From contig JAAPAO010000085.1 of NCBI GenBank assembly GCA_013115145.1, positions 22,908-86,907 of the forward strand: 64,000 bases of DNA, written 5' to 3'. The notes under the pieces were generated by a model. It made no database searches. It was not told the DNA's origin and was given only the letters and a program-made list of their open reading frames with translations. Of the stretch, positions 1 through 13,500 are shown one piece after another (the stretch's first letter is position 1; the number at the start of each line of letters is the position of its first letter). The translations under genes were made by a program, and so were the position numbers. The DNA is from Perkinsus chesapeaki. Lineage: Eukaryota > Perkinsozoa > Perkinsida > Perkinsidae.

Positions 1-19
1 TTAGTTATATGATTATCCA

Positions 20-737
20 TTACCCAGCGAAGGGCTTGGTAACCTTATTGGGGTCGTAGGTAGGCAGCCCGCACCCTACACTTGGTGGTTGGCTAGAAAG
101 GGAAGTGCTGAAGATACTTCAAGTTGTTCAAGAAAGAGGATGCCCTACCGTGTTGCGGGTGGTGGTGCCGAGTAAGCGTAGTCACCAAAGGTAGGCAAGG
201 GTTGTGGTCGGCTGTTGTTATTCTGTGGATGCCAGGCACTAGGGCGTGGAGGCTGATAGCTACTACTGTGGGGAGGGATGGACTGTGAGGCGAATCTAAG
301 GTTGAAGCTTGCAGTTTGTAGGGTGGTGGCGGCATCCTACCGATTATTTGTATCATTAGATGCCCCACCTTGCAGAAATGCCTTGAATAGTGCTAGCTGA
401 CCATTGCATTGTTCTTGGCCTAGAACCCATTGACAGTAACCATTATCGCTCCCCTTCACCTGAGAATGTGGTAATATGAAGATATTAAAGTGTCGTACTA
501 GACGACGAAGTAAAGGATATGATAGGATACATCCTAATGAGCGATGATGGATGTGATGATGTTGTTGAATTAACATTATGAATTTGACATAAGGCAACTG
601 ATGATCACCTCTTCAAAGGTCTTCCCATTATGTTTCCCAAATGTTATTCTCATCGATCCATCAGCAGCGGCTGTCGTTGTTGTCCCCATAGATTGGGTTC
701 GTATGATAGATGATCCTCCAGTAGAGGATCTCTGCAT
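20..737 (-). CDS. Small FGKH/DUF3820-like domain protein (155 aa, 4 exons)
   Basis: Joining 737..609, 459..341, 295..149 and 92..20 gives one frame of 155 codons plus stop; all introns are GT..AG. Residues 31-77 read ITFGKHNGKTFEEV followed by a YCQWVLG motif. This matches the short 'FGKHxGKTFxEV..D..YCxWVL' module seen in DUF3820 / exodeoxyribonuclease X C-terminal-like proteins and in many small alveolate proteins. The module is often attached to nucleic-acid enzymes, but here it is alone: the rest is low-complexity Ser/Pro/Gln-rich sequence, so no reaction can be assigned. The start ATG at 737 is the first in frame. The gene is divergent from ribosomal protein P2 with only 146 bp between the start codons, so the two may share a promoter. 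The exon model is well supported by frame closure; the function is unknown. Confidence 0.7.
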
Positions 738-883
738 CATTAACCAAAGCAGTAGTGATGGTTGGTTGTTGTTGTGGTAAGGTGATGTGTATCTTGCGCA
801 CTTGATATTCTTTAGCTTGATCGATTGTTACCTTCTTGCCGAGTTTGTATTTGGAAATCTCTCTCCTGCCCCTTGGAGCAAAG
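738..883. promoter_or_regulatory. Short divergent intergenic region between FGKH-protein gene and P2 gene
   Basis: Only 146 bp separate two start codons pointing away from each other, so both core promoters must lie here or overlap the genes. The element ATCTTGCGCA at 791-800 resembles sequences found in two other divergent promoters of this window (41305-41316 and 55231-55240). No TATA box is evident. Regulatory function is inferred from position and motif recurrence only. Confidence 0.4.
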
Positions 884-1392
884 ATGAAGTACGCAGCAGC
901 CTACCTGATGTCGGTCTTGGCCGGCAATGACGAGCCTACTGAGCAGGATGTCAAGGATATCCTTGCTTCCGTTAACGCCGAGTGTGATGACGAGGTAATA
1001 AGAAGGGCAAAACCTGCCGCCGCGCCGTTGATCGATTTCATCAGTGCTCCTGTTTTGACCTTATTTGTATCTTTCCCTGTTCAACCTGAGATTCCTGTTA
1101 TATAATATCATTTCTAATCAGATGCTCGCCAAGTTTTTCGCTCAAATCCAGGGCAAGAACGTCCACGAGTTGATCGCCACTGGCCTCACCAAGCTCGGCT
1201 CTGTCGCCGCCGCTGGTGCCCGCCCCGCCGCTGCTGGCGCCGGTAATAAATTCTTTCGAGTGCGGTGGTATAGAGTATCTTTATCGATTAGGTGCCGCCG
1301 CTGGTGGTGATGATGCCGCCGCTGCTGAGGAAGCCAAGCCTGTAGAGGAAGAGGAGGAGGAAGAGGAGATGGATTTCGATCTCTTTGACTAA
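884..1392 (+). CDS. RPLP2: 60S acidic ribosomal protein P2
   Basis: Exons 884..994, 1122..1242 and 1292..1392 join into 110 aa, the normal size for eukaryotic P1/P2 proteins. The N-terminus MKYAAAYLMSVLAGNDEPT is the P2 dimerisation domain (P2 begins M-[RK]-Y-hydrophobic). A GKNVHELIATGLTKL helix and an Ala/Gly-rich hinge follow. The C-terminus is a run of Glu ending in MDFDLFD, the conserved acidic tail (usual form MGFxLFD). P2 dimerises with P1 on P0 to form the ribosomal stalk that recruits elongation factors in the cytosol. The ATG at 884 is chosen over upstream frame positions because the P2 family starts exactly there. The first intron (995-1121) is longer than usual for this window. 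Confidence 0.96.
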
Positions 1393-1574
1393 ATCCTTGT
1401 TTGATGGCTGCAATCGGTTGTCGTCGTTAACTATTAACATCCTTGGTTCCGAGAGGCTATCTCTTTATGTGTTTAGTTAATATAGTATTAATAGAAATAA
1501 TATGATGATAAATGGATAAATAGTTGTTGTGTGGTCGTCATTAGTGACGCCTGTGTTGTTGTTATCGGCTCTAT
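1393..1574 (+). promoter_or_regulatory. Spacer between P2 stop codon and HECT ligase start
   Basis: A 182-bp A+T-rich spacer between two genes in the same orientation. It should hold the P2 3' UTR and the HECT-gene promoter or trans-splice acceptor. I see no distinct motif. Confidence 0.3.
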
Positions 1575-4500
1575 ATGGCACCAATAGACCGAAGGCTATA
1601 TCTTGATCAACTTAAAGAGTTAGACCTACATAAAGAAGGAACACCACAGGAGGATGATAACCAGCACCCCTCATTAGGGCTCGATCCCCGTGAAGATTCA
1701 AAACTCAGACGGCAATGTCTACCACCAGCTGAGGCTAAAGCAGCTGATGTAAGTGTGTGTTGGGATAGAGGGGGTTACTATGGTGATGTTAGGAGCTGGA
1801 AGATGCACTTAGACACTTGAAATTGGAATCAGAGGGGTCATGCCGTGAAGTATTGGATTTAATGTGGCAACCTAGATTTAGAGAATGGCATTGGTTGGAT
1901 GATGAGAGTGATGGTTATCGTGGTAGAAGGGGTAATGGTATAGAAGATGATAGATATGCTGAGACCAATTATGATGGTTTATGTTGGGCTGGTGTATTCG
2001 ACGCTATGGATGCTGTTATTGCACAATACATGAACAATACGCCACCAGACCTTTTATTATTTATGGTAGGTTATAACAGTGGATGATGATAGGTGAAGTA
2101 GTGCTGCTGCTGTTGTAGGGGACGGAGGTTACTCTAGTTGATGAGGTTATTATAGAGCTCCTACGATGGTCTAAAATAGTATTAGTTAGCAACTCACAGG
2201 CCACGTTATTGTAATAATAAGGGAGGAGGTTTAATGGATGTTAAATGGGCTGATGCTTGGATAGATACAACTCATTCGATCGGATAATGTCATTGTTGGA
2301 CAGCCCTCATCCCAGGATTATAGTAGCCGCTTTAGATGTGTTATGGAATTACAACTATTCTACTACTAATATTTTCAAACGTAATAATAGCCTCCTCCTT
2401 ATAATGAACAAGAGTGACGGTGGTAATAGTAGGTGTGGTGCCAGTAGCAAATACTCAAACAACATCAATGACTGAGAAGATACAGATGGGGACTAGAATG
2501 AGGCTTAGTTGGTTAACGGAGGGATGGGAGAATTACAACCCAAGTTATGATATCCTGTGCTGTTGTAGTCAAGCAGCAGCAGCAGCAGGAACCAAGTTAA
2601 CGAAGTCGACAAATGATATGGTAGAATGGGAGGGGGTAGTAGCGATGTTGATGATGACGGTGTGTTACTTTTAGCCGCCTCAATTGGATCCACAAATTGT
2701 GAGGTCGACAGCTATGTCACTTCCTAAGAGCATTGACTTCATATTTGATTATCAACAACCAATAACGCATGAGATGAAGTCATTACATTGTACCTTATCA
2801 AAGGGGCAACAGGGGATAGACGCCGCGAATGAACTGATGGAAAAACTGCAAAATACTGTTACTGAGGAAACTGTATTGACGATGCTACGATACAGGCTCC
2901 GACACTCGTTGGCACTCTTAAAGGGTGACAGCGATGTTATGTTACTTTTCACAGCCATACGCCTATGTACGGTGGATATTACATTACAAATCAAACCACA
3001 TCATACACCACCGCCGTGTGGTAATATGGGATTACAAAACAACACATCTAGAGGGGATGGAACACAACAACAACGACCGCAGCAGCAACAGCAGCCAGCA
3101 TTGGGCTGGGGACCTTCTGGGATTGGTAGTGTACACCATTTGGTGCGCGTCATACCATCATAACCTACTCTAATCAGGTAGTGGATTCCTTCATATGTAC
3201 CTACAAACCTATCCAGCATTCCTTGGCCAGTTAGCAGCACTCCCCTTCTCTGCTGTATCCTATGCTGAAATGGTTAAAGGTGTATCTGTGTCACGGACAT
3301 TACCAATAGAAGTTGAGACAGTGTTATTATGGTGTTATCGTTTAATGAGTACAGTATTGATGGAAGCTACATTATTAGGAGCTGGAGGACAACAGTTGGT
3401 TGTTGGTAACAATGGGATATAGTTGGCTCGACAGAGCCATAAAATACGCACGCTTTGATAAATTCAACATTTTTGACGAAATTGCGGTCCTTGACGGAAT
3501 GGTGGTATGTGTTACAGTAGGGATAAGGGTTCACCATTCGTATCATTGGCAATTGTTAACTTGAACTATCTAGGACTCTGCCTCTATTGTTGTTGTCAGC
3601 ACTGGCATCATCATCTAATTTGGGATATATGACCAAGATGATCCAAGGATCGAGGGATAGGCTGATAAACGCATTAACGGAGCAACCGCCGGCTGTGGAG
3701 GGCAGCGCACTAGCACCACCTCAGCAACAGCAGCAGCCAAGATTTACCCAAAGCTTAACAGTATGCAGTGAATGTATTGATGTTATGACTAATCTAATAA
3801 CAGCTATGCAATATCCTAATATGTTGGTAACAGTAGGCAACATGTCTATGGTAATAATAATAACTACCGCCCACTACTACTACAGTTATAGATACTAGAC
3901 TTCCTTATACGATTATCAACTCATGAAGTGCCATTAGATTGGCATCATAATACAGTATTGGCATTGGTTAGTTGCTGCAAGTGCCTTGAGATAGCATTGG
4001 AGTATTCCCCCAGCTGTTTTGGTATATTATTCAGAGATCTCGGTGGCCTTGATAAGTAGAACTACTACCACCACCACCACCTGCTGAGGGTCTTATCTCT
4101 TTCTTGTTAGATTGTTGGATGTGGTGGCATCTTTATCGAAGGATTGTTATGATTGTTGGAAGTCGGCCGATAACACACCTGATGGTGTTGCTGGAGGAGA
4201 GGACTATGAGAAGATGCTCCTACTCTCGAATAGACGTAATAACCTTAGTAGTAGCATACAGGTTGGGGTGTACAGTGGGATGATGATGCAGGTAATGAAC
4301 TGCAAGCAGTGCTGAATCTATTGAAGACATCGGTACATAATATAGATCCAGGAGTGGGAATGAACCTTAATGAGGCGCTTAGTGGACATGAAGTTGATGA
4401 GGTAATGGCAAGGAGGCAATAGTATGGGGTGATGGAGGTGTTGTGATATTTAGGGTGGAGATGGTCTAACAAGTGATGCTATAAGACGAAGGAAGGAAGG

Positions 4501-7500
4501 CTTTCAGAAGGTTATGGTTAGATTGTATGGTGATGGTGCTATGGCTATTGGTGCTCAGAATGTAGGGTATCTATCTCAACTAATGCATTATATATGCGAT
4601 AATGATCCTATTATAATACCAACAGTTCTCGGTCCTAATGGTGAGCTTTTGAAGGCAGTCGCTAAGTGTCTGTCACCAGTACGAAGCTCGAGTTTTGCCC
4701 TCGGATGGACATCTACAGCATTGTCGAGCTTTTCTTTACATAACAGAGGAGCGGAGCTACTACGAGACCTGCCAAATGAGGATAACCCATTAACATTGTT
4801 GGTGCGGATGGTAATGTCTGGTCAAGGAGCGGGGGTTAGGCCAATATCCCCGCTGGCTGAAAAGGTCACTTCTGATCTACCGATGATGTTGAGTCAATCA
4901 CTTGAGGATATAGTTCGTAATCGTAATGAGTTGGCTAAACCTGTGGTGGAAGCAGTCTTTGCTGGGTTACAAGAGTTGATGGATTGGGCTGATGATGATT
5001 GGAATAGAAATCATAAGAGAAGTGGTCTATTGAGTGCTAAGTTGGCACCGGCTTGTAGGCTGCTCACATCGTTACTGCAGACGCACTCATCGATGGCAAA
5101 GCTATTGGTGATGACAGATGGTAAAGATGAAGCGAAGTCGGCTAAACCTGGTCAATCACTTTGTGATAAATTGATGAAGTTGGCAACTCATCCATCATTA
5201 CCTAAAGGCTCGACTATACTAGCACCAGTTGTTATGAGTGGTGCCAACCCTCCTACTGCCCAGACCCCACCATCACCATCACCGCAGCAGCAGCAGCAGC
5301 AGTCGAATCCACATTACCATCCTATAGTGGCCACCTTTAGAGCTTTGGAGAATGCATTCTATAACAATCTAAGTAATACCAAGAAGGGCAATAATGTGCG
5401 CATTGAGTGTCCGACAACAGCAACTGCTGCTGCTGCTGTTCACTTTCGACAATTTCTCATGCCTCTCTAAGCTACATCTGTTGGACCTTCTCTCATAGCT
5501 ATCAGAGCTGCTGTTTGATTGTTATATCTCTTCCTCAGGTCCAAGCCATGTCGGTGGTTCTTCTTCTTCATCCTCCCCATCCAATGAGCTCAACACTGGG
5601 GATTGCCTCCGTCCAGTAGCAAGCCTGGTGGTAGATGATGCTGAGAAGCTACATACACAACATGATAGTGGCAGCAGCACCAGCATGTTGGAGGTGATGA
5701 GATCTTTAGCGTTTGGGCTGAAGGTCTTTGGTCTGGTTCATACGCCTGTTAAGGAGAATGCTGGAGGATTGTTTGGTAATTCATCATCAACAGGAGGAGG
5801 GAGTTCCTCTACTAGAGACTACCTGAGCTACAGTCTTCTAGCTGTCACTGACACTGTGTGTAAGTATGCACCACAGCTACTAGAGGAGATTTCCCTGGCA
5901 AAGGAGGATGAGTACGGGGGAACTGATATAACATTGAAGCTCAACTCGCCGCCTAGTCAAGTTAGACGTTCACGGTTTATGAGGGATACTATTGATTGGA
6001 GGAAGGCAGTGGAGATGATGAGCGGTGCATCCTCTGGTGGTGAAGAGGAGGAGGATGTAGGGCAGTTAAGGTGGACATTGTGGAAAGTGGTGAAACAGTT
6101 TATTGAGGCAGTGGCGAAGTTGGCCAATACCCCAAGTGGAAGGATTAAGAAGGTTCATGATATGTTCTTTAGCAGTCTAAGCCAAAAACAAATATCCAAT
6201 GCTGCTAGGATTGCCTCTGTATTATTGAGCAATGCCTTTATCGATATGACCAAGAGATATCACACCCTCCAGGGTAAGGCAGCACTGTCACCATCATCAT
6301 CAGGGTTGGCTAGTCGAGCTAAGAAGAGGTAAGGAGGACTCGCTGGCTGGTTGGGATTGGCTGGATGATGATGGTCATGGTTATCAGGTTTATAACGGAG
6401 ATGTTTGATCTGTTGGTTAAGTGTCACGTGGAGGATAGGAGTCATCATACTAGGATATTATCGATTGATGCGATGTTTAAGGTAAATAAGGGGAGGCTGA
6501 GAGCTGATGATGTTATATGTTAGATGGGAGGATTCGGCAAGGAGTTTACTGATATGATTGTGGATATATCAAGGGGTAAAATGCCTTGCATGGGGTTCGA
6601 ACTCAGGACCTTTGTCGTCAGATCCCTTGACTGATGAGACACTATCAGCTTCTGTGTTGGGCTACTGTGAAAGGATCACTTCGATAAAGAGGATGGAGAA
6701 CTCTAGTCTCACTCAACCATCTCTCTTCCCTACCATCGATAAGAGCGCCTCTTTGGGCCTTCAGAGCTTCCTTAAAGTTGATGGCTATAAGTTGGTGAGC
6801 TCCCTTCAAGTGAGGCTGTCATCCGCATTATTACCATTATGGAGAGATGATGCATGGTTGGCTAGGGAGTCCCCTCCGACAGATAAGGAGGAAGATGCCA
6901 AGCAACAGCAGCAGCAGCCGCAGCCGCAGCAGCAGTCGCGGTATGTGATGTCTGCTAGGGCATGTGGTTCAATGGTTAAACTATTCACACATGTTGTTGA
7001 ACCAGACTCGAGAGTTATTGATATTACACCAGCCACTACAGCAGCAACACCTTCACCAGGAGGGGAAGAGACCCATCCTGCAGAGGCACACATTGCTGAG
7101 ATGTTAAGGGGTGCTGTAGTTAGACGCTTACCTCAGGGAGGAACTACGCCCGTAAACACTGCTGAAGCTGGATCCCCTAAGGAAACAACTGATGGTAGCG
7201 GCGGTGCTGGCGGGGATCCTAACATTGGCCTCGATAACTCATCAGCTGCACATTATGCGCAAAAGAATAACTTTATAGCGGTACTGGAGGATAGGGTGAC
7301 CGGCTTGAAGGGTGGAGGAGAGGGGCAAGCTGCTGTATTGGATTTACCAACAAAACTTACACCAAGTGAAGTTAGAAGGAATGCTGAGGATGTTGGCAAG
7401 GACTTTATATCTCGATGTGTAAATGTATCGAAGCTGGGCGGACAGCCTGGACATTGTGCTGATGTTATTGCTAGAGTTGCACAAAACTGCAATAGGGTTA

Positions 7501-10500
7501 GACTTGGGGTAACTGACAGAGAGCAAGAGGAGGAGTTTAGGGAAGATGAAGTAACACGAGTCCAGATACATATTAGAAACCTCCTACATGTTGTGGAGGT
7601 AGTGGGTGATGAGTTTATTAAAGAGATCAATACTGCGGCTGATGATGATGATGGCGGCGGCGGTGAGAAGTCACCAGATGCTTTACAGTGTCTGGCACAT
7701 GTATTGGCGTATTTGGTGAACTCTACAGAGAGGGTGAGGGCTACATTATGGAAGGGTCATAAGGCTGATAGGATAATAGAAGGGTTATGTCATTACTGTG
7801 AAGAGAGGGTAAAGGGTAATGATGATGATAGAATGATGGATGCTGCATTATGGAAGGATATGATGATGGATGAGGCAACGATGCTGGGAGCAACTCCTGA
7901 AGGGCCGGTTAAAGAGGACCAACAACAACAGCAGCAGCCGATGTTACCTAGTTGGTTGACAGAAGCCGTCCTTGTCATTGAAGGGCTTTGTGAAGAGCCG
8001 TATCTTTACACTGGCACATGGGACGCCCTTCAGATAAGGCTGTTATCCTCGGTTATGAGAGTGCTTACTGCATACGAGGAGAATCGTGGGCCACCTGAAG
8101 ATGGTAGTCAGAAGCTGGTTGGAGTTATGGTACCTTCACCAGACCTCACCAGAGCAGCATTGGAGGTCATGTCATTGTTGGTTAACAGGGAGGTAAGCAC
8201 CACCACCACCAAGTGCTGCTGCTGTTCGATGCGGGAACTCTTATCTGCTTCAGGCAAACTGTGTGGCAGTATTCGCCACCTCGCCAGGAAGTCTGATGTC
8301 GTTGTTGTGTCTGAGGCGTGCATCCTCTTATCCAGAGATAACCACTATGTTGGCCAGCATACTATCAAAGCTGTTGGAGAACAAACAGTTTATAGCGACG
8401 GTGATGGACTTGGCATTGATGCAGCTTAGTAGGGAAAATGAGAAGGATAAGAAGATGAGAGGCGGCAAGAAGGGAGGAACTAAGAAGATACATCATCATG
8501 ATCATCATACAGCCACTGAAGGACAGTAATTAGCCCCTCTTAACCTTATCTAGAGTATTATTATTCAGGGCCAATGGTGAGCAGTCCAGTGGTGGTGGTG
8601 CTCAATCATCTAAAGGGGTAGAGGTCGATGGTCATCTGGCATACAAGCTATCGGATATCCTGGCCAATCCTATGTTGAGAAGTCTCATGTTAAAGGATCC
8701 TCATACTGTACAGGAAGTCCTCCTTAAGGTAAAGCATTATCCTCGGGTATTAGTTGTATATTAGTGTGGTATAGGACCTGGTCAAGAAGAAGAAGAGGGG
8801 AGCTGTTGGAAGCAGTACATCTAGGGATGATGACGAGGATGAAGAAGGGGATGGGGGACATAAGAGTACTGTTATGGTTGCTTTGGCTAAAGGAGTTAAG
8901 GAAGGCTTTCGAAAAAGGTAAGGGTATCTTAGTTGTTACTGTTGTTGTCCCTATCTTCACTATTCAGTGATGGTAGGGCAGCCACTGCTTATCTATCTGG
9001 TGTCAACACTGCCAACTTCCCATACTCCATCCTCACTCTATCTGCTGAGTTCTTATTAAGAGCACTTGACCTTCTGTCATCCATAAGGAGGAGGAAGAAG
9101 TCCGATTGCCATTACCCCTTGGCCATATCTGTTGAAGCTGCTATGTACTACCATCACCACCACTGCCTCATACTCGACATCCAGTCTCTTTTAGGTACTT
9201 CTTTGATACTTTGGTGAGTAAAATACAATTCGCTGGAGCTAGCAAGGCTACAGCCGAGCAATCGGCTGGTTCTATTTCACTGACACCTCTAGCTACATCG
9301 AGGATGCTGTTGAATAAACCCATTCGGATTGAAGACTTCATCATCACAACCGTTGGTGATAAGTTATCATCCCTTCCTGTCGGTGGTAACTGTAATGGGC
9401 CTAATAACCGTGGTGGCAGCAGCAGCAGCAGTTTAAAGTCAGCCTTCCATCTCATATCTGGCTGCTGGACTCAGCTATGTGCATCATGTACACCTGATTA
9501 TACAGCAGATGAAGAAGAGGCTGAGGATAGGGTTAGGGTGTTGGAATGGTATAAAGGTCTAGCACAAAGACATATGCATGAACCATTCATTAAGTACAGT
9601 CATGCAGCTAAGACCAGCAACAACTCTACCACTGATGAAGAAGAAGAAGAAGAAGAAGAGCTTTCCTGGGTTATGTCAACTTATCGTCGCTTTGCTATAC
9701 TTTATGCTTTTCTATTGAAAGTTTCCACGATGGATGCAGTTGATGAAGTATTGGGTAAAGATGAGAGGCAACAGCTCACTGAAAACTGCAATGAGGTGTT
9801 GGGATCGATAATGCTCCACAGGTAGTAAATAACGCCGATCTAGGATGGCAGCAGCTTATTTGGTGCTTATATTCTCATCATCAGACCTTACTCTGCTGAC
9901 CTATCTGAGTCAGTCTTGGCTTGTATGGAGATATTAACACGTCCACCTCGGTTACAAAATGCAGGTGGGAAGAAGAAAACTGAAGTGGATGATAATATAG
10001 AAGAGGAGGAGGATGATGAAGGTAATGAAGATAGGCCTCGGTAGTACCGCATCCACCGACTGTGGTAGATTCCTCTCCGAGTGTAATATACCACTTTGGG
10101 CCACCAGCGGGGTTCCTGTTGGATGATGAGGACTCGGAAGAGGATGATGATGATGATGATGAGTTGATACCAACAATGATAGTAGAGCCTGTTATTGGTG
10201 ATGATGAAGAGGAGGGGGATGGTCAAGCTGATGAAGATGGTGCTGGAGGGGAATCGGGTCAACATGATGATGATGACCATGAAGGAGAGGATAATGATGA
10301 TGATGAAGAGGGAGATTGGGGTGATGATGATGAAGGTAGGTGGCTGTTGCTGCTGCTGGTGGGAGAGTGTTGTCTCACATCCTTCGCTATTTAGTGTATG
10401 ATCGCCTTGGTGAGGAGGATGAGGATGCTCTGCTGGATGAGCTAGAGGATGACGATGAAGACGACGACGAGCAGGAGATGATACTTCAAGAGTCGGAGAT

Positions 10501-13500
10501 CCATCCAGCGGAGGCACAGCCAGATGAGTTGGAGGAAGAGAGGGATCTTCAGTTGGAGAGAGAGCAGATGGAGAACATAGACCCTGATGATATGGAAGAA
10601 GAGGATGATGATGATGATGGTAGCAGTAATGATGATAGTGAAGATGATGAGGAGGAGGGTGATGAAGATGTGGATGATGGTGATGTGATGGATGTATTGA
10701 GAGATGTAAAATATGTAACAGGTTGAACGATACATGATTCTTCATAGGTTGTAATGGGAGCTACTGCTTCACCTCATCCCAGCACCTCAGCAGCAGCACC
10801 AGACAATTCAGCTGGAGAGGTGAGTGACGTACAAGTGTAGAGCTCTGATGAGTATTTTATTAGGCATCAACCCGTGATCAGCAACAACAGGAGGCTCTCC
10901 CTCATGGGCCATCTGATACTCCTCAAGAGAATGATGGGGGAGGGGATCATAGTACCGGAAGAGGAAGCAGCAGCAGTAGTAGTGATACTGGAAGTAGTAG
11001 CTTTGATGATGAGGACGACGGTGAGGTCGGCGGGGAGGATGAGGATGATGATGATGATGATGTTATACTGGAGGTAACCATTATTGCCATTCATTATAGC
11101 CGATGGTTATGTTGTATGGTTAGTTCGATGATGGTCATCATCAACATGATGATGATCCACATGAAGATGATATGATGGATGAAGATGAGAGCAGCTCAGA
11201 TGATGATGAAGATGATGATGAGGAAGGAGAGGGCAGTGATGATGATGACGATGACGCCTTCCCTATGTTTGGCTTTGATGGTGGTGAAATAGCACCACAT
11301 AGAGCTCGTCGTAGAAGAGGCGGTGGTGAGGATGGCCTTATGCTTCCCTTACTAGAGGATGGCCCCGGCAGAGTAACAGACAACTACCTGTATCAACAAG
11401 CATGTCTCTCTTCTCTCAGATGTTTCGCATTCGGGAGCTGGGTCCCCGTCGACGAGCCGGCCTTGGAGCTGTTGCTGGTGGTGGACAAGGATCCTCTGCT
11501 GATAGAGGCGGAATTGTTAACCCCAATGGAGTGCCTCCGAGCGCCGTGCTTAGTGAACAGGTGATGATGATGCCACATGAGCTCCAGCCACTGTACACTT
11601 CAACTTGTCCCTTTCAGAGTTTACTCTTACCTAAGCCTCCTCGAAAGGTCTGGAGCTTCACCGACCCAGATGATGGTGTAGACAAGCCGGGTGGAAGATA
11701 TTCAGCAGTTCATCCCTTCTTCGAGGGACGTCAAAATAACAGAATGCCCCCGTTGGTGTCGAGACCGCATGGCGACCCGAGCAGTTATCCTGCCACCGAG
11801 TTTGGTGAAGATACAGTTGATGTTATTTCTGGAGTCATAGAGCCCCCTAGCAGCCGAGCACTGGTTAATCTATTATGTAATAGAGTACAGACAGCAGTGG
11901 CAGAGGGATTGAGGGAAGAGACGCCTATCGAGGCTCCCACTGCTACTACACCAAAGCCGGGTAAAAGGAAAAGTGTTGCACAAGATGGGGAGAGGACACC
12001 AGCAACTGCTCCTGCCCTACCACCAAAGAAGAAGGCTAGACGAGGATCATCAAGAAGTAGGCGTAGTAGAGGACATGAGGGACGACAACAACAAGAGCAG
12101 CAGCAGCGGGGTACACCAGTTGCTGCAGCGGCATCTGCACCTGTTATGGACGAAGGAACACAGACTGCTGATACAACGGCAGAGATACCGCCTCCCACCA
12201 CTGCAGCTGGGGGAAGTGAAGGGGCACCTGTTGATAGTGAGGATACTCAGACAGGGAATGGGACGGCGGCCCCAGCAGCAGAAGCAGCAGAGGGAGGAGG
12301 GAGTGGGAGTGCTGCTGCTGCATCATCATCATCATCATCACCAGCTGCTGCACCTGCTGCTGCTGAGGGGGTTGATACCAGTCAATATCCTCAAGCTTGT
12401 ATTGATGCTGCTAACAGGATGAGAGTTCCGATTGCAGAAGTTGTTAGAAGGTCTGGCATTGACTTATCAGTCTTGGTTGAGCTCCCTCCTGATCTACAAC
12501 GTGAAGCTATATTTAATGCTATTGGAGAGATGGATGATGCTGTTCTTGGCGAACTGCGTATTCAATATAGACGAGAGAATCCCCAAACTGATAATAACCA
12601 CAACAACCAGGATGAGCACGTAACAAATACTACAGCCTTATAGGCTTAATCTTATTGTTAGGGTGATGGTGGTGGACTTGCTGCTGCTGCTGGTTTAAAC
12701 GATGCTAATGAGACCGCTGAGTTCCTCAATGCTTTACCACCAGACTTGAGGAGAGATGCCCTCATATCTATGCAGTTTGACGACCCAGGCTTGGTGGAGT
12801 CATTGCCGGTGGAGATGAGAGTAAGTCGACTTCCATGATACAGGAGACATCACCGAGTTCTACTCGATAGGCTGAAGCTTTGGCGGCGAGTCAGCAGCAA
12901 GCCCGTCGTCAGAGGAGAGTGGCTGCTGCCGCAGCGCAGATTGGAAGGCCTCGAAGGGGTCTATCTAACACGTCCCGCCTCGGTGGGAGTAGAAGTGCCC
13001 AACAACGCCAAGCCGAGGAGCAATCAAGAAGGCTTCGTGCAATGGGAGACAGCATTCGAGGTATCCCAAGTCCAGATAACATTGAAGATTTGAATAATGG
13101 TTCCTATTCAGGGTCAGTTGATAACATAATGCACTCAACAACAGCATCATCATCATCTGATGTTGGTGGTGGTGGCGGTGCTTCAGCAGCAGCAGCGCCT
13201 CGACGGATAGGAGCCTATCTTAATAATCCCTTCCTTGACGAACGAATCGGAGGAGGAGAGGCCATTACTTTCGATGACACCAACCCTGATGATGGTGCTC
13301 TGGTAGTTGGGCGACGGTTTGATAACTTCGCTCAAAGGCTTACCAGTGGAAGTAGAGGCCATCAACAGCTAGCTGCCATTATAAGGGAGTTTGGTAAGTG
13401 CGATCCTGCCCCGCTACTGATGATGCTTCATGGCTGTTATTTCAGAGTCATTAGCTAGCAGTAATGATACGTTCCTGTTTGAAGCCAATAGAGGGGTAGG

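Noticed and set aside
9888-10745. Minus 285-codon His/Ile-rich open frame
   Set aside because: Complement of GAT/GAA repeats in the HECT gene; open only because of composition.
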